Shown: positions 1 through 11,898, counted from the first letter of the stretch. The stretch is DNA of 64,000 nt from JBFGCA01 sp041567315 (GCA_041567315.1 JBFGCA010000006.1:7922-71921), one strand, 5' to 3'. Program-made: numbers and translations. Notes: a model not told the origin generated them from the letters alone.

Positions 1-633
1 GAGACCTACCGCTGGATCGCCGAGCGCCGGCCGGGGGTCGACGTCGAAGCGCTCAGGAGGCGCGCGGTCGCGCCCGACCCCGGCGCCGAGTACGCCGGCG
101 GCGTCCACCGGATCGAGCTCGGCGTGCTGCGCCCGATGGTGGCCCACCCCGGCGACCCCGACCGCGGCATCCCCTCCGATCCCACCAACGGCGCCTACCT
201 CGACGAGATCGGCGAGGTGCCGATCGACATCGCCTACGGCGGCAGCTGCACCGCCGGCAAGATCGACGATCTCAAGTTCTACCACCGGGTGGTCGAGGAG
301 GCGGTGGAGTCGGGCCGGCGGGTGGCCGAGGGGGTGCGCTTCCTGATCCAGTTCGGGTCGCAGGAGGTCGAGGAGTACTGCCGCGAACACGGCTTCATCG
401 ACACCTTCGAGCGCGCCGGCGTCCAGGTCATCCAGCCCGGCTGCGGGGCCTGCATCGGCTGCGGCCCCGGGGTCTCGGAGAGCGCCGAGCAGGTGACGGT
501 TTCGGCCATCAACCGCAACTACAAGGGGCGCTCCGGCCCCGGCCGCCTCTATCTGGCCTCGCCGCTCACCGTGGCCGCCTCCGCCTTTACCGGCCGCATC
601 ACCCAGTACCACCCGGGCATGTTCCGGAACTAG
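1..633 (+). CDS. Aconitase / 3-isopropylmalate dehydratase large-subunit family protein, C-terminal part
   Basis: The gene enters from the left edge and its last 210 residues are present. The family carries out hydro-lyase reactions on citrate, isopropylmalate or homocitrate through a [4Fe-4S] cluster. The cluster-binding CxxC is visible in GCGACIGCGPG (about residues 147-157), followed by the family block INRNYKGRSGPG and the end of domain 3. No swivel domain follows, so this is either a LeuC-like large subunit or a protein with an N-terminal swivel domain. The icd, mdh, sucCD and asparaginase neighbours favour an aconitase role, but the visible part does not settle the substrate. The stop TAG lies in CTAG at 630-633. 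Confidence 0.85.
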   Translation, partial: ETYRWIAERRPGVDVEALRRRAVAPDPGAEYAGGVHRIELGVLRPMVAHPGDPDRGIPSDPTNGAYLDEIGEVPIDIAYGGSCTAGKIDDLKFYHRVVEEAVESGRRVAEGVRFLIQFGSQEVEEYCREHGFIDTFERAGVQVIQPGCGACIGCGPGVSESAEQVTVSAINRNYKGRSGPGRLYLASPLTVAASAFTGRITQYHPGMFRN

Positions 634-638
634 TGGAC
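629..638. repeat. Possible solo end of the 167-bp element
   Basis: The ten bases ACTAGTGGAC are identical to the outer end of the terminal repeat at 14161-14192, and as there they overlap a TAG stop codon. Ten bases is short, so this may be chance. Confidence 0.25.
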
Positions 639-654
639 TAGAGGCCCGGCCGAC

Positions 655-1695
655 TTGCCCGCACCCTCCGATCCGACGGCGGCCGGCTTCCGGCTGGTCG
701 CCCGGGAGACCCGCGGCGGGCGGACCGAGTCGTGGCACTACGGCGCCTGCGCGGTGGTCGATCCCGGCGGGCGGCGGCTGGCGCGGGTGGGCGATCCCGA
801 GTGCCCGGTCTTCCTGCGCTCGGCCGCCAAGCCGTTCCAGGCGGTGCCGCTGCTGGTGGCCGGGGGCGAGCGGACCTACGGGCTCGACGACGCCGACCTG
901 GCGCTGATCTGCGCCTCGCACGGCGGCACCCCGGCGCACGTCGAGCGGGTGGCCTCGCTGCTCGAGCGGGGCGGTTTCTCGGCGGACGACCTGGCTTGCG
1001 GCGCCCACCCGCCGTTCGACGCCGCCAGCGCCCGGCGGCTGGCGCGGGCCGGCGAGGCGCCCGGTCCGCTCCACAACAACTGCTCGGGCAAGCACGCCGG
1101 GATGCTGCTGGCCTGCCGGCTGCTGGGACTCGAGGTGGACGGCTACGCCGCCGCCGCCCATCCGCTCCAGCGGCGGCTCCACGGCGAGGTGGCGCACCAC
1201 TGCGAGCTGCCCGCCGCGGCGGTCGAGACCGCCGGCGACGGCTGCGGTACCCCGACCTACCGGGTGCCGCTGGCGGCCGGCGCCCTGGCATACGCCCGCC
1301 TGGCCGAGCCGGTGGCGCTCGACGCCGAGCGCCGGGTGGTGGCCGGCCGGCTGGTCGAGGCGATGGCCGGGGCCCCCGAGATGCTGGCCGGTCCGGGCCG
1401 CTTCACCACCCGGCTGGTCGAGGTGACCGGAGGCCGCGTGGTGGGCAAGGAGGGGGCGCAGGGCGTCTACGGCGTGGCGGTGCGCGGCCCGGCGGTGCTC
1501 GGCGTGATGCTCAAGATCGCCGACGGCTCGGAGTCCTGCCGCGACGGGGCGGTGCTCGAGGTGCTGCGCCAGCTCGGCGTGCTGTCGGCCGCCGAGCTGG
1601 CCGAGCTGGCCGAACTCCATCGCCCGGCGGTCCTTGATCGCCAGGGCCAGCCGGTGGGCGAGCTGCTGCCCGACCTCGAGCTCGAAGACGGCTGA
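655..1695 (+). CDS. L-asparaginase II, class 3 (Rhizobium AnsA/ReAV type)
   Basis: Hydrolyses L-asparagine to aspartate and ammonia. The 346-residue length fits the family, which is unrelated to E. coli asparaginases. Visible active-site blocks are the SxxK motif RSAAKPFQ (S56, K59), CASHGG (S88), NNCSGKHAG (C143, K146) and GDGCGTPTY (C197), matching the catalytic serine/lysine and zinc-ligand cysteine pattern known from ReAV. The start is uncertain: TTG at 655 gives a good N-terminus but has no clear ribosome-binding site. It begins 21 bases after the aconitase-family stop and may be cotranscribed. Aspartate made here could enter the TCA cycle encoded around it. Confidence 0.88.
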   Translation: MPAPSDPTAAGFRLVARETRGGRTESWHYGACAVVDPGGRRLARVGDPECPVFLRSAAKPFQAVPLLVAGGERTYGLDDADLALICASHGGTPAHVERVASLLERGGFSADDLACGAHPPFDAASARRLARAGEAPGPLHNNCSGKHAGMLLACRLLGLEVDGYAAAAHPLQRRLHGEVAHHCELPAAAVETAGDGCGTPTYRVPLAAGALAYARLAEPVALDAERRVVAGRLVEAMAGAPEMLAGPGRFTTRLVEVTGGRVVGKEGAQGVYGVAVRGPAVLGVMLKIADGSESCRDGAVLEVLRQLGVLSAAELAELAELHRPAVLDRQGQPVGELLPDLELEDG

Positions 1696-1703
1696 GCCGT
1701 CCC

Positions 1704-1872
1704 CTAGTGTCCCGTGGTGGAAGTCCGCCCGGCCGTCTGACGGCGGGGCGGCGCCGTCTGCGGCGTTGCCGCTCCTCGACAATGGCTCGGCATTGCCTGC
1801 GTCGCGGCGCCTGGCATCCGGCCCCGCCGCGCTCGCCAGTCGACCCGACCGACTTCCACCACGGGCTGCTCC
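1704..1872. mobile_element. 169-bp palindromic element, copy A
   Basis: Full-length copy. The left arm at 1704-1725 contains CCGTGGTGGAAGTC and the right arm at about 1851-1864 contains GACTTCCACCACGG. Between them is a GC-rich inverted repeat and the central core at about 1766-1810. It starts with CTAG and lies between the asparaginase and mqnD genes, both on the + strand. It has the same length as copies B and C and differs at few positions apart from its right tip. No coding capacity is evident. Confidence 0.85.
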
Positions 1873-1889
1873 CGCGCCAGGCCCTTTGA

Positions 1890-1895
1890 TACCCT
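1890..1895 (+). promoter_or_regulatory. Candidate -10 box of mqnD
   Basis: TACCCT lies 10 bases before the mqnD ATG, and no ribosome-binding site is seen. It fits the TANNNT boxes found before other genes here and would give a leaderless or near-leaderless mRNA. It lies just outside element copy A. Confidence 0.4.
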
Positions 1896-1905
1896 GCCGG
1901 CTCTC

Positions 1906-2754
1906 ATGTCCGGCGCCACCCGCATCCGCGTCGCCCACAGCCCGGACTCGGACGACGCGTTCATGTTCTACGCCATGACCAGTGGTGTGCTGGACGTCTC
2001 GGGTCTCGAGATCGAGCACACGCTCGAGGACATCGAGACCCTCAACCGGACCGCCTTCGAGGGCACCTACGAGATCAGCGCGCTGTCTTTCCACGCCTAC
2101 GCCCACCTCGCCGACCGCTACGCGCTGATGCCCTGCGGGGCGAGCTTCGGCGACGGCTACGGTCCGGTGGTGGTGGCCCGCGAGCCGCTGTCGCGCGACG
2201 ACCTGGCCGGCCGCGAGGTGGCGATTCCCGGCGAGCTGACCACGGCGGCCCTGGTGCTCCGGTTGTGGCTGCCCGGGGTCGCCACCCGGGTGCTGCCCTT
2301 CGACCGGATCCTCGACGAGGTCGCGGCCGGCACCGTCGTGGCCGGGGTGGTGATCCACGAGGGGCAGCTCACCTTCGGCGACCGCGGCCTCGAGCGGGTC
2401 GAGGACCTCGGCGCCTGGTGGCAGCGGCAGACCGGCGGGCCGCTGCCGCTGGGCGGCAACGGCATCCGCCGCGATCTCGACCCGGCGCTCCAGGCAAGGC
2501 TCTGCGGGCTGCTGCGGGACAGCATCGAGTACGCCCTCGCCCACCGCGGCGAGGCGCTCGGCTACGCGCGGCGCTACGCCCGCGAGCTGGAGGACGACCC
2601 CGAGCGCGGCGACGCCTTCGTCGGCATGTACGTCAACGACTGGACCCGCGACTACGGCCCGGCGGGCCGCCGCGCGGTCCAGGAGCTGCTCGACCGCGGC
2701 CACGCCGCCGGGCTGCTCCCCCGGCGGGTGACGGCCGAGTTCGTGGCGGGCTAG
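1906..2754 (+). CDS. mqnD: 1,4-dihydroxy-6-naphthoate synthase
   Basis: Fourth step of the futalosine pathway to menaquinone, releasing 1,4-dihydroxy-6-naphthoate from cyclic dehypoxanthinyl futalosine. The 282-residue protein has a periplasmic-binding-protein fold without a signal peptide. Family blocks visible are SPDSDDAFMFYAM at the N-terminus, the VIHEGQLTF segment carrying the catalytic histidine, and LPLGGNGIRRDL. mqnA, mqnB and mqnC are not in the window. Its stop overlaps the stop of the opposing cdd gene in the tetranucleotide CTAG. The organism probably respires with menaquinone, consistent with its SdhC type. Confidence 0.9.
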   Translation: MSGATRIRVAHSPDSDDAFMFYAMTSGVLDVSGLEIEHTLEDIETLNRTAFEGTYEISALSFHAYAHLADRYALMPCGASFGDGYGPVVVAREPLSRDDLAGREVAIPGELTTAALVLRLWLPGVATRVLPFDRILDEVAAGTVVAGVVIHEGQLTFGDRGLERVEDLGAWWQRQTGGPLPLGGNGIRRDLDPALQARLCGLLRDSIEYALAHRGEALGYARRYARELEDDPERGDAFVGMYVNDWTRDYGPAGRRAVQELLDRGHAAGLLPRRVTAEFVAG

Positions 2755-3149
2755 CCGGCGCGCCCCGGCAGCTCGAACGGGTGGGGCAGCAGCTCCCCGA
2801 GCTTGACCTCGCTCTGCTCGCCGTCGAGGTTGGCCAGCAGGATCGGCAGCTCGGGGCCGGCGAACTCGGCCAGCGTCTGCAGACACAGACCGCAGGGCAG
2901 GGCCGGCGGCGTCGCCTCCGCCACCACCGCCAGCGCCAGCGGCGCGCCGGCGCCGGCGGCCACCGCTGCCCCCAGCGCCACCCGCTCGGCACAGACGGTG
3001 AGCCCGAACGAGCGGTTTTCCACGTTGCAGCCGGCATGGATCGAGCCGTCGGCCGCGCGCAGCGCGGCGCCGACGGCGAAACCGCTGTAGGGGCTGTAGG
3101 CGCGCTCCCGACAGTCGCGCGCGGCGGCCAGCAAAGGCGCCCAGTCCAT
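2751..3149 (-). CDS. cdd: Cytidine deaminase
   Basis: Deaminates cytidine and deoxycytidine for pyrimidine salvage. At 132 residues it has the usual size of the small tetrameric form. The zinc site is clear: CNVENRSFGLTVCAERVA supplies the C-A-E motif and PCGLC the PCxxC pair; AYSPYSGFAVGAAL is the substrate-side block. The ATG at 3147-3149 is 8 bases from a TACATT -10 box and has no ribosome-binding site, so the mRNA is probably leaderless. The gene is convergent with mqnD and divergent from icd. Confidence 0.93.
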   Translation of the reverse strand: MDWAPLLAAARDCRERAYSPYSGFAVGAALRAADGSIHAGCNVENRSFGLTVCAERVALGAAVAAGAGAPLALAVVAEATPPALPCGLCLQTLAEFAGPELPILLANLDGEQSEVKLGELLPHPFELPGRAG

Positions 3150-3157
3150 GGCGGCGC

Positions 3158-3163
3158 AATGTA
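3158..3163 (-). promoter_or_regulatory. -10 box of cdd, leaderless arrangement
   Basis: On the minus strand TACATT is followed by 8 bases and then the cdd ATG. This is the spacing expected when transcription begins at the start codon. Confidence 0.55.
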
Positions 3164-3317
3164 CCACGCGGTCCCGCCGCAGCGGGCCCCGGGGGGCGCC
3201 GCACGAGGGGCCCGGCGGGCCCTCGAGAGGTCTCGCTGTGGTACCATGGAAATCCTTCCGGGGGGCCGGTCCGTGCCCCGACTTCCGGGAACAACAAGTC
3301 AAGTCAGGAGCCAGCCT

Positions 3318-4562
<1,245 letters not shown>

Positions 4563-4620
4563 TGCTCGCCGCCTTCGCCGACCGCAACGGTCGTTCGTCG
4601 TCTCTAGAAAGGACTTGGAG

Positions 4621-5541
4621 ATGGATCACAAAGTCACCGTGGTAGGAGCGGGAAACGTGGGCGCCACCACCGCCCAGCGCATCGTCGAGGCCGAGCTGGC
4701 CGACGTCGTCATGGTCGACATCCTCGGCGACCTGGCCCGTGGCAAGGCGCTCGACATCATGGAGTCGGCGCCGGTGCTGGGCTTCAACGCCACCCTCGAG
4801 GGCGGCGAGGACTACGCGGCCACCGCCGGCTCCGACGTCTGCGTGGTCACCGCCGGTCTCGCCCGCAAGCCGGGGATGAGCCGCGACGACCTGCTGGCCA
4901 AGAACACCGAGATCGTCGGCGGCGTGGTCAAGCAGCTGGTCCAGCACTCGCCCGACACCATCCTGCTGCTGGTCACCAACCCGCTGGACGCCATGTGCGA
5001 GGTGGCGCGCCGGGTCTCGAAGTTCCCGCGCCAGCGGGTGTTCGGCATGGCCGGGGTGTTGGACTCGGCGCGGATGCGCTACTTCATCGCCGCCGAGCTC
5101 GAGGTTTCGGTGGAGGACGTCGACGCCTGCGTGCTCGGTGGCCACGGCGACACCATGGTGCCGCTGCCGCGCTACTCGACGGTCAACGGCATCCCGCTGC
5201 CGCAGCTGCTCTCGGCCGAGCGCATCGAGGCCATCAATCAGCGCACTCGCGACGGCGGCATCGAGATCGTCAACTACTACAAGCAGGGCTCGGCCTACTA
5301 CGCGCCGTCGGCGGCGGTGCTCGACATGGTGGCCTCGATCCTCCGCGACAAGAAGAAGGTGCTGCCCTGCGCCGCCTATCTGGAGGGCGAGTACGGCATC
5401 GAGGGGCTGTTCGTCGGGGTGCCGGGCAAGCTCGGCCGCGGCGGTCTCGAAGAGGTGATGGAGCTCGAGCTGACCGCCGAGGAGAAGGCGGCGCTGGAGA
5501 AGTCGGCAGCCGCCGTCCGCGGCCTGGTCGACAAGCTCTGA
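4621..5541 (+). CDS. mdh: Malate dehydrogenase (LDH-like type)
   Basis: Interconverts malate and oxaloacetate with NAD. The 306 residues belong to the lactate/malate dehydrogenase superfamily. Seen are the NAD-binding GAGNVGATTAQRI, the mobile loop GLARKPGMSRDDLL whose arginines select dicarboxylate substrates, NPLDAMCEVA and the catalytic histidine in GGHGDTMVP. ATG 4621 is preferred over TTG 4615 because AAGGA at 4608-4612 is 8 bases before it. It is downstream of icd in the same orientation and both are TCA-cycle enzymes. Confidence 0.95.
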   Translation: MDHKVTVVGAGNVGATTAQRIVEAELADVVMVDILGDLARGKALDIMESAPVLGFNATLEGGEDYAATAGSDVCVVTAGLARKPGMSRDDLLAKNTEIVGGVVKQLVQHSPDTILLLVTNPLDAMCEVARRVSKFPRQRVFGMAGVLDSARMRYFIAAELEVSVEDVDACVLGGHGDTMVPLPRYSTVNGIPLPQLLSAERIEAINQRTRDGGIEIVNYYKQGSAYYAPSAAVLDMVASILRDKKKVLPCAAYLEGEYGIEGLFVGVPGKLGRGGLEEVMELELTAEEKAALEKSAAAVRGLVDKL

Positions 5542-5633
5542 GCCGGCGCCCGCGCCGCCGCTGACTGCAACCTTCGCCGGGAGGGCCGCGTATCGTCCTG
5601 CGGACGGCCCCCGGCCCGTCCATTTCTGCACCG

Positions 5634-8039
5634 ATGCACCGCCGCCCCATCCTGCCGTGGATCGCCGCCGGCGTGGCGGCGGCCGCGGCCCTGGCGTGGG
5701 CCTTCCCGCGCGCCTACCCGCTCTTCCCCCGCGACTGGCAGATCTCGGCCCGCGAAGCGGAGGGCATCGCCCTCGAGCGGCTGCGCGACCTTGGCGAGCT
5801 GCCGGCCGAGCGCTACGTGGTGACCCAGCTTGACGGACAGCTCCTGCTCGAGCGGCGGCTGCGGCCGCTGCTCGGCCGGGTCGATCCGCAGCGCGCCCGG
5901 GCCAGCCTGCTGGCCCGCGACTTGCTGGCCTGGGAGGTCACCGTCTACCCGGCCGGCGCCCGGCCCGAGGAGTGGAGCCACCGGGCGCGGGTCGGCGCCA
6001 GCGGCCTGGTCAGCGCGCTCCGGCTGCGGATGCCCGCCGAGCAGCCCGGCGGCGCCATCGACCCACGGACCGCGCGGCGCCGGGCGGACGCTTTTCTCCG
6101 CGAGCAGGAGTTCGACCTCGGCCGCTTCGCCGAGCCCGAGCAGCGGCGGCGGCAGCTTCAGGCGCGGACCGATCTCAGCCTCCGCTACCGCGACCGCGAG
6201 GCGCTGCTGGGCACCGGCGTGCCCTACGGCCTCGAGGTGAGCTTCGCCGGCGAGCGGCTGGCCGGCTACGCCCTCTATCTCGACGATCCCGACCGCGCCG
6301 CCCTGCAGACCGGTTTCCGGCCGATCACCCTGCTCAGCCAGACCTGGGTGATCGTCGCCGTGCTGCTGGTGCCGCTGGTAGCGGTGCCGTTCCTGCGCCG
6401 CTACCACGCCGGCGAGATCGGGGTGCGCCGCGGTCTCGAGATCGCCCTCATCATCCTGGTCTGCGGGGTGGCCACCCTGCTGCTCTGCGCCAAGGCGGCC
6501 TCGGCGGGCTGGTCGATGGGGGTGCTGAGCCGCCAGCAGGTGACCTGGGTGGTGGTGTTCCAGATGGTGGCGCTGTATTTCTTCCCCAGCGCGCTGGTCG
6601 CCTTCCTCAGCTGGTCGGTGGGCGAGTCGCTGTGCCGCGAGCGCTGGAGCGGCAAGCTGGCGGCCTTCGACGCCCTCTTCAAGGGCGACTGGCAGAACGC
6701 CACCTTCGCCCACGCCACGCTGCGGGGCACGGTCTCGGGGCTGCTGGTGCTGGCTGGGCTGTGGCTGCTGGCGGCGGCTCTCGGCGAGCGCGGCGGCGGC
6801 GCCTTCACCAACTTCCTGCTCCAGCCGTGGTGGGGGAGCGCCGGCTGGTTCGCGGTGCCGCTGGTGACCTTCGGGCTCAGCCAGGCGCTCTACACCGGGC
6901 TGTTCGGCCGGCTGCTGCTGGTGCCGGCCGGCGTGCGGCTGGCCGGGCGCTGGCTGGGGCCGGTGCTGGCGGTGGTGGTGGCTGCGGCGCTGTTCTTCCC
7001 GCTGGTCATCGTCTACCCGCTGGGCTGGAACCTGCTCTTCTGGCTGCTGGCGCCGGCGGTCTTCGTCTTCCTGTTCCTGCGCTACGGCATCTACACCTCG
7101 ATCCTGGCCTCGTGGACCGCCTTCGTGGCCCGCGGCGCGGTCCCCTTCCTGGGCGCCGACGACCCCTCGATCCAGCTTCAGGCCTCGCTGGCCCTGCTGG
7201 TGGTGGCGGTGCCGCTGGTGGTCAGCTTCCGCCACCTGGCCAGCGACCGGGAGTTCGAGTACCGCTACGAGGACATCCCCCCGCACGTCCGCCGCATCGC
7301 CGAGCGCGAGCGCCAGAAGGTGGAGCTGGAGACCGCGCGCGGCATCCAGACCTCGATCCTCCCCGACCTCCCGGCCCAGCTCAACGGCGTGCGGCTGGCC
7401 CATGCCTATCTGCCCGCCACCGAGGTCGGCGGCGACTTCTACGACGTGCTGGCGCTGGAGGACGGCCGGCTGGCGGTGGCGGTGGGCGACGTCGCCGGAC
7501 ACGGGGTCTCCAGCGGGTTGGTGATGTCGATGGCCAAGTCGGCGCTGGCGGTCCAGGTCACCTTCGACCCCGAGGTCGAGCCGGTCTTCACCACCCTCAA
7601 CCGGCTGGTCTTCCAGAGCGCCCGCCGCCGGCTGCTGGCGACGCTGTGCTACGCGCTGCTCGACCCGGAGCGCCGTGAGCTGACCTACGCCAGCGCCGGG
7701 CATCTGTTCCCCTACCGGCTGACCCCCGCCGGCGACGTCCAGCCGCTCGAGTCGATCTCCTACCCGCTCGGCGTCCGCCCCGAGATCCGGGTGCGGGTGC
7801 GCGCCGCCCGCCTCGAGCCCGGCGACTGCCTGTTCCTGTTCAGCGACGGCGTGGTCGAGGCCCGCGCCCCGGGCAGCGACGAGCTGTTCGGCTTCGAGCG
7901 CCTCGAGGCCAGCCTCGCCCGCCACGCCCCGGCCGGCGTCGACGCCCTCCGCCGCGGCGTCCTCGACGACCTCGAGCGCTTCACCGGCCCCGGCCCCCGC
8001 GGCGACGACCTCACCCTGCTGGTGTTGCAGCTTCCCTGA
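5634..8039 (+). CDS. Membrane protein with C-terminal SpoIIE/RsbU-type PP2C phosphatase domain
   Basis: 801 residues. An N-terminal membrane segment (about residues 8-26) is followed by a roughly 190-residue probable extracytoplasmic region. A multi-span membrane region follows (about 230-530), then a short linker rich in charged residues. The PP2C-like domain (about 555-800) shows ETARGIQTSILP, the metal-binding EVGGDFYDVL, GDVAGHGVSSGLVMSM and LFLFSDGVVEAR. This family dephosphorylates anti-sigma-factor antagonists in partner-switching cascades. No kinase or antagonist gene lies nearby, so the target is unknown. It follows mdh by 92 bases; any link to the TCA genes is unproven. Confidence 0.85.
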   Translation: MHRRPILPWIAAGVAAAAALAWAFPRAYPLFPRDWQISAREAEGIALERLRDLGELPAERYVVTQLDGQLLLERRLRPLLGRVDPQRARASLLARDLLAWEVTVYPAGARPEEWSHRARVGASGLVSALRLRMPAEQPGGAIDPRTARRRADAFLREQEFDLGRFAEPEQRRRQLQARTDLSLRYRDREALLGTGVPYGLEVSFAGERLAGYALYLDDPDRAALQTGFRPITLLSQTWVIVAVLLVPLVAVPFLRRYHAGEIGVRRGLEIALIILVCGVATLLLCAKAASAGWSMGVLSRQQVTWVVVFQMVALYFFPSALVAFLSWSVGESLCRERWSGKLAAFDALFKGDWQNATFAHATLRGTVSGLLVLAGLWLLAAALGERGGGAFTNFLLQPWWGSAGWFAVPLVTFGLSQALYTGLFGRLLLVPAGVRLAGRWLGPVLAVVVAAALFFPLVIVYPLGWNLLFWLLAPAVFVFLFLRYGIYTSILASWTAFVARGAVPFLGADDPSIQLQASLALLVVAVPLVVSFRHLASDREFEYRYEDIPPHVRRIAERERQKVELETARGIQTSILPDLPAQLNGVRLAHAYLPATEVGGDFYDVLALEDGRLAVAVGDVAGHGVSSGLVMSMAKSALAVQVTFDPEVEPVFTTLNRLVFQSARRRLLATLCYALLDPERRELTYASAGHLFPYRLTPAGDVQPLESISYPLGVRPEIRVRVRAARLEPGDCLFLFSDGVVEARAPGSDELFGFERLEASLARHAPAGVDALRRGVLDDLERFTGPGPRGDDLTLLVLQLP

Positions 8040-8391
8040 GAGTAAAGACAGTTTCTTCGGGTGGTGTTTGATGGTCCCGTGCGAGTTCGCACGTTCCAGG
8101 TAGCTGAAGATGAGTTCCAGGTAAGAGGTCCTGGCCGACGGCGTCCGGGCGAGACCTCACCTGGGGTCTGCTGCGCGGCTTTCCGAGCAGTGTCCGATCA
8201 CTATGGCGCAAGTAGGTACTTTTCCTGTCAACTGAGCGTTAGTTCCAGGTAGAGGTCCGAGCCGGCGGCGTCCACGCAGCAGAGAGCACACATTGACCGG
8301 CGCCTTGCCGCTCGTCGAGCGGTGGGCCGTGCGTCCTCTGCTTGAGTCGCCGTGCCGATGCCCCTGGGCCGGCCAGCGGTCAGGAACCGCA
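8040..8391. other. Intergenic region with GTTCCAGGTA direct repeats
   Basis: Holds no credible gene. GTTCCAGGTA occurs at 8093-8102, 8114-8123 and 8242-8251. The last two begin a longer repeat of about 33 bases (8113-8146 and 8241-8273) that continues with AGAGGTCC and GGCGTCC. A small perfect hairpin, GTGCGA-GT-TCGCAC, is at 8080-8093. Function unknown. Confidence 0.5.
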
Positions 8392-8563
8392 GGAGCCGGC
8401 CGGGGTGGGGCTCGACAGGGGCCTCGCCGCAAGCGCTTGCGAGAAGCCTCGAAGGCTACGGAGCGGGCAGCGCGCAGCGGTGAGGAGCGGCCGGCTTCCC
8501 CTTTGAAGTCTGTCAGGCCGGCCGCGTCCCCTGGCATGCCCCGCCCCGGCCGGCTCTCGCCAT
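8392..8563. mobile_element. 172-bp palindromic element, copy 1
   Basis: The ends are inverted repeats: GAGCCGGCCGGGGTGGGG on the left and its complement, with one mismatch, on the right. Inside lies the perfect palindrome GCAAGCGCTTGC. A second copy of identical length is at 58113-58284. It lies upstream of sucC in an otherwise non-coding stretch. It could be a non-autonomous mobile element or a structured RNA. Confidence 0.75.
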
Positions 8564-8679
8564 GGATCCTCCAGCCGAGCACACCACCGCCACACGAGAC
8601 TGATAGACTTGCAGGCCACGCAGCTCGTGCCGGAGGCTCCGGGCCGCGTTCCCCCCACAGTTCTTCCAGGAGACAGCCG

Positions 8680-9849
<1,170 letters not shown>

Positions 9850-9850
9850 G

Positions 9851-10723
<873 letters not shown>

Positions 10724-10738
10724 CGGGTAGGCGAACCG

Positions 10739-11410
10739 ATGCCGTTGCGAGGCCCGGCGGGCCAGGGTTGGCTGGCGCTGCTCGGCGGCGGCGAGTTCTC
10801 GTTCGGCGAGACGCTCGAGGCCGACCGCGCCTGGCTGGCCAAGACGCCGCCCGGCCCGGTGGGCTTCCTGCCCACCGCCAGCGGCTCGGCCGACTACGGC
10901 CGGCATCTCGCCGCCTACCTGGGTGAGAGCTTCGAGCGCGAGCTGCGGGTGGTGCCGGTCTACCGGCCGCGCGACGCCCGCCGCGGCAAGAACGTGGCGC
11001 GGATCGACGAGGCGGCGGGGATCTACCTGGGCGGCGGGGTCACCGACCATCTGCTCGAAGCGCTGGCCGAGTCGCCGGTCGCCGAGGCGCTGGGCCGCAA
11101 GCTCGGGGCCGGCGGCACGGTGGCGGCCATCGCCGCCGCCGCCCAGGCGCTGGGCGTCGCCACCTGGAGCCTGCTGGAGCGGCGACCGGTCGCCGGGCTC
11201 GGCTGGCTACCCGGCGGCGTCGTCGAGACCAACTTCGATCCCGGTCACGACCGCCGGCTGCGCAAGCTGATGGGCGCGCCGGGCGCCGCCTGGGGCCTGG
11301 GGCTGCCGGCCGGCGCCGCCGTGCTGTTGGGTCCGGAGGGAGCAATCGAGATCGTCGGCACGAGCTTCCTGCTCGAGGAGGCCGACGGCGACTACCAGGT
11401 GCTGGAGTAG
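10739..11410 (+). CDS. Degenerate peptidase S51 / cyanophycinase-like protein
   Basis: 223 residues resembling type 1 glutamine-amidotransferase-fold peptidases of family S51: a strand then LLGGGEFSFG, GFLPTASGS, YLGGGVTDHLLEAL, and VVETNFDPGHDRRLRKLM in place of the usual histidine region. The nucleophile elbow, normally GxSAGA, reads GTVAAIAAAAQ, so the catalytic serine is missing and peptidase activity is unlikely. It may be a binding or structural paralogue. It sits between sucD and ndk on the same strand with gaps of 15 and 27 bases, so it is likely cotranscribed. Confidence 0.6.
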   Translation: MPLRGPAGQGWLALLGGGEFSFGETLEADRAWLAKTPPGPVGFLPTASGSADYGRHLAAYLGESFERELRVVPVYRPRDARRGKNVARIDEAAGIYLGGGVTDHLLEALAESPVAEALGRKLGAGGTVAAIAAAAQALGVATWSLLERRPVAGLGWLPGGVVETNFDPGHDRRLRKLMGAPGAAWGLGLPAGAAVLLGPEGAIEIVGTSFLLEEADGDYQVLE

Positions 11411-11437
11411 AGCCCACGAAAGAAACCGAGGAGAGCC

Positions 11438-11860
11438 ATGGAACGGACGCTGACCATCATCAAACCCGACGCCTGCGCCGCCGCCAAGACCGGCGAGATC
11501 CTCGCCCACCTCGAGCGCGAGGGCTTCCGCATCCTGGCCCTCGAGCGCCTCAAGCTCGGCGAGGCGCAGGCGCGCGCCTTCTACGAGGTGCACCGCGAGC
11601 GCCCCTTCTACGACAGCCTGGTGGCCTTCATGACCAGCGGCCCGGTGGTGGTCGCCGCCCTCGAGCGCGACGACGCCGTCGCCTACCTGCGCCGGGTGAT
11701 GGGCGCCACCGACCCGGCCGCCGCCGCCGAGGGCACCGTCCGCGCCCTCCACGGCAGCTCGATCGAGCGCAACGCCATCCACGGCTCCGACTCCCCCGAG
11801 AACGCCGCCAAGGAGCTGGCCTTCTTCTTCTCCCGCGCCCGCCTGCTGACGGCGGGCTGA
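11438..11860 (+). CDS. ndk: Nucleoside diphosphate kinase
   Basis: Transfers phosphate between nucleoside tri- and diphosphates through a phosphohistidine. The 140-residue length is standard. The active-site histidine is in NAIHGSDSPENA, preceded by GATDPAAAAEGTVRA. ATG 11438 is preceded by GAGGAG. It is downstream of sucCD and could use the NTP they make. A strong hairpin follows. Confidence 0.96.
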   Translation: MERTLTIIKPDACAAAKTGEILAHLEREGFRILALERLKLGEAQARAFYEVHRERPFYDSLVAFMTSGPVVVAALERDDAVAYLRRVMGATDPAAAAEGTVRALHGSSIERNAIHGSDSPENAAKELAFFFSRARLLTAG

Positions 11861-11869
11861 TCCTCGCGA

Positions 11870-11894
11870 GTGCCCGGATCTATTGCCCGGGCAC
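11870..11894. terminator. Hairpin between convergent ndk and small secreted protein gene
   Basis: GTGCCCGG at 11870-11877 pairs with CCGGGCAC at 11887-11894 across a 9-base loop. It is placed as a bidirectional terminator but has no U-run on either side. Confidence 0.5.
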
Positions 11895-11898
11895 CGCG

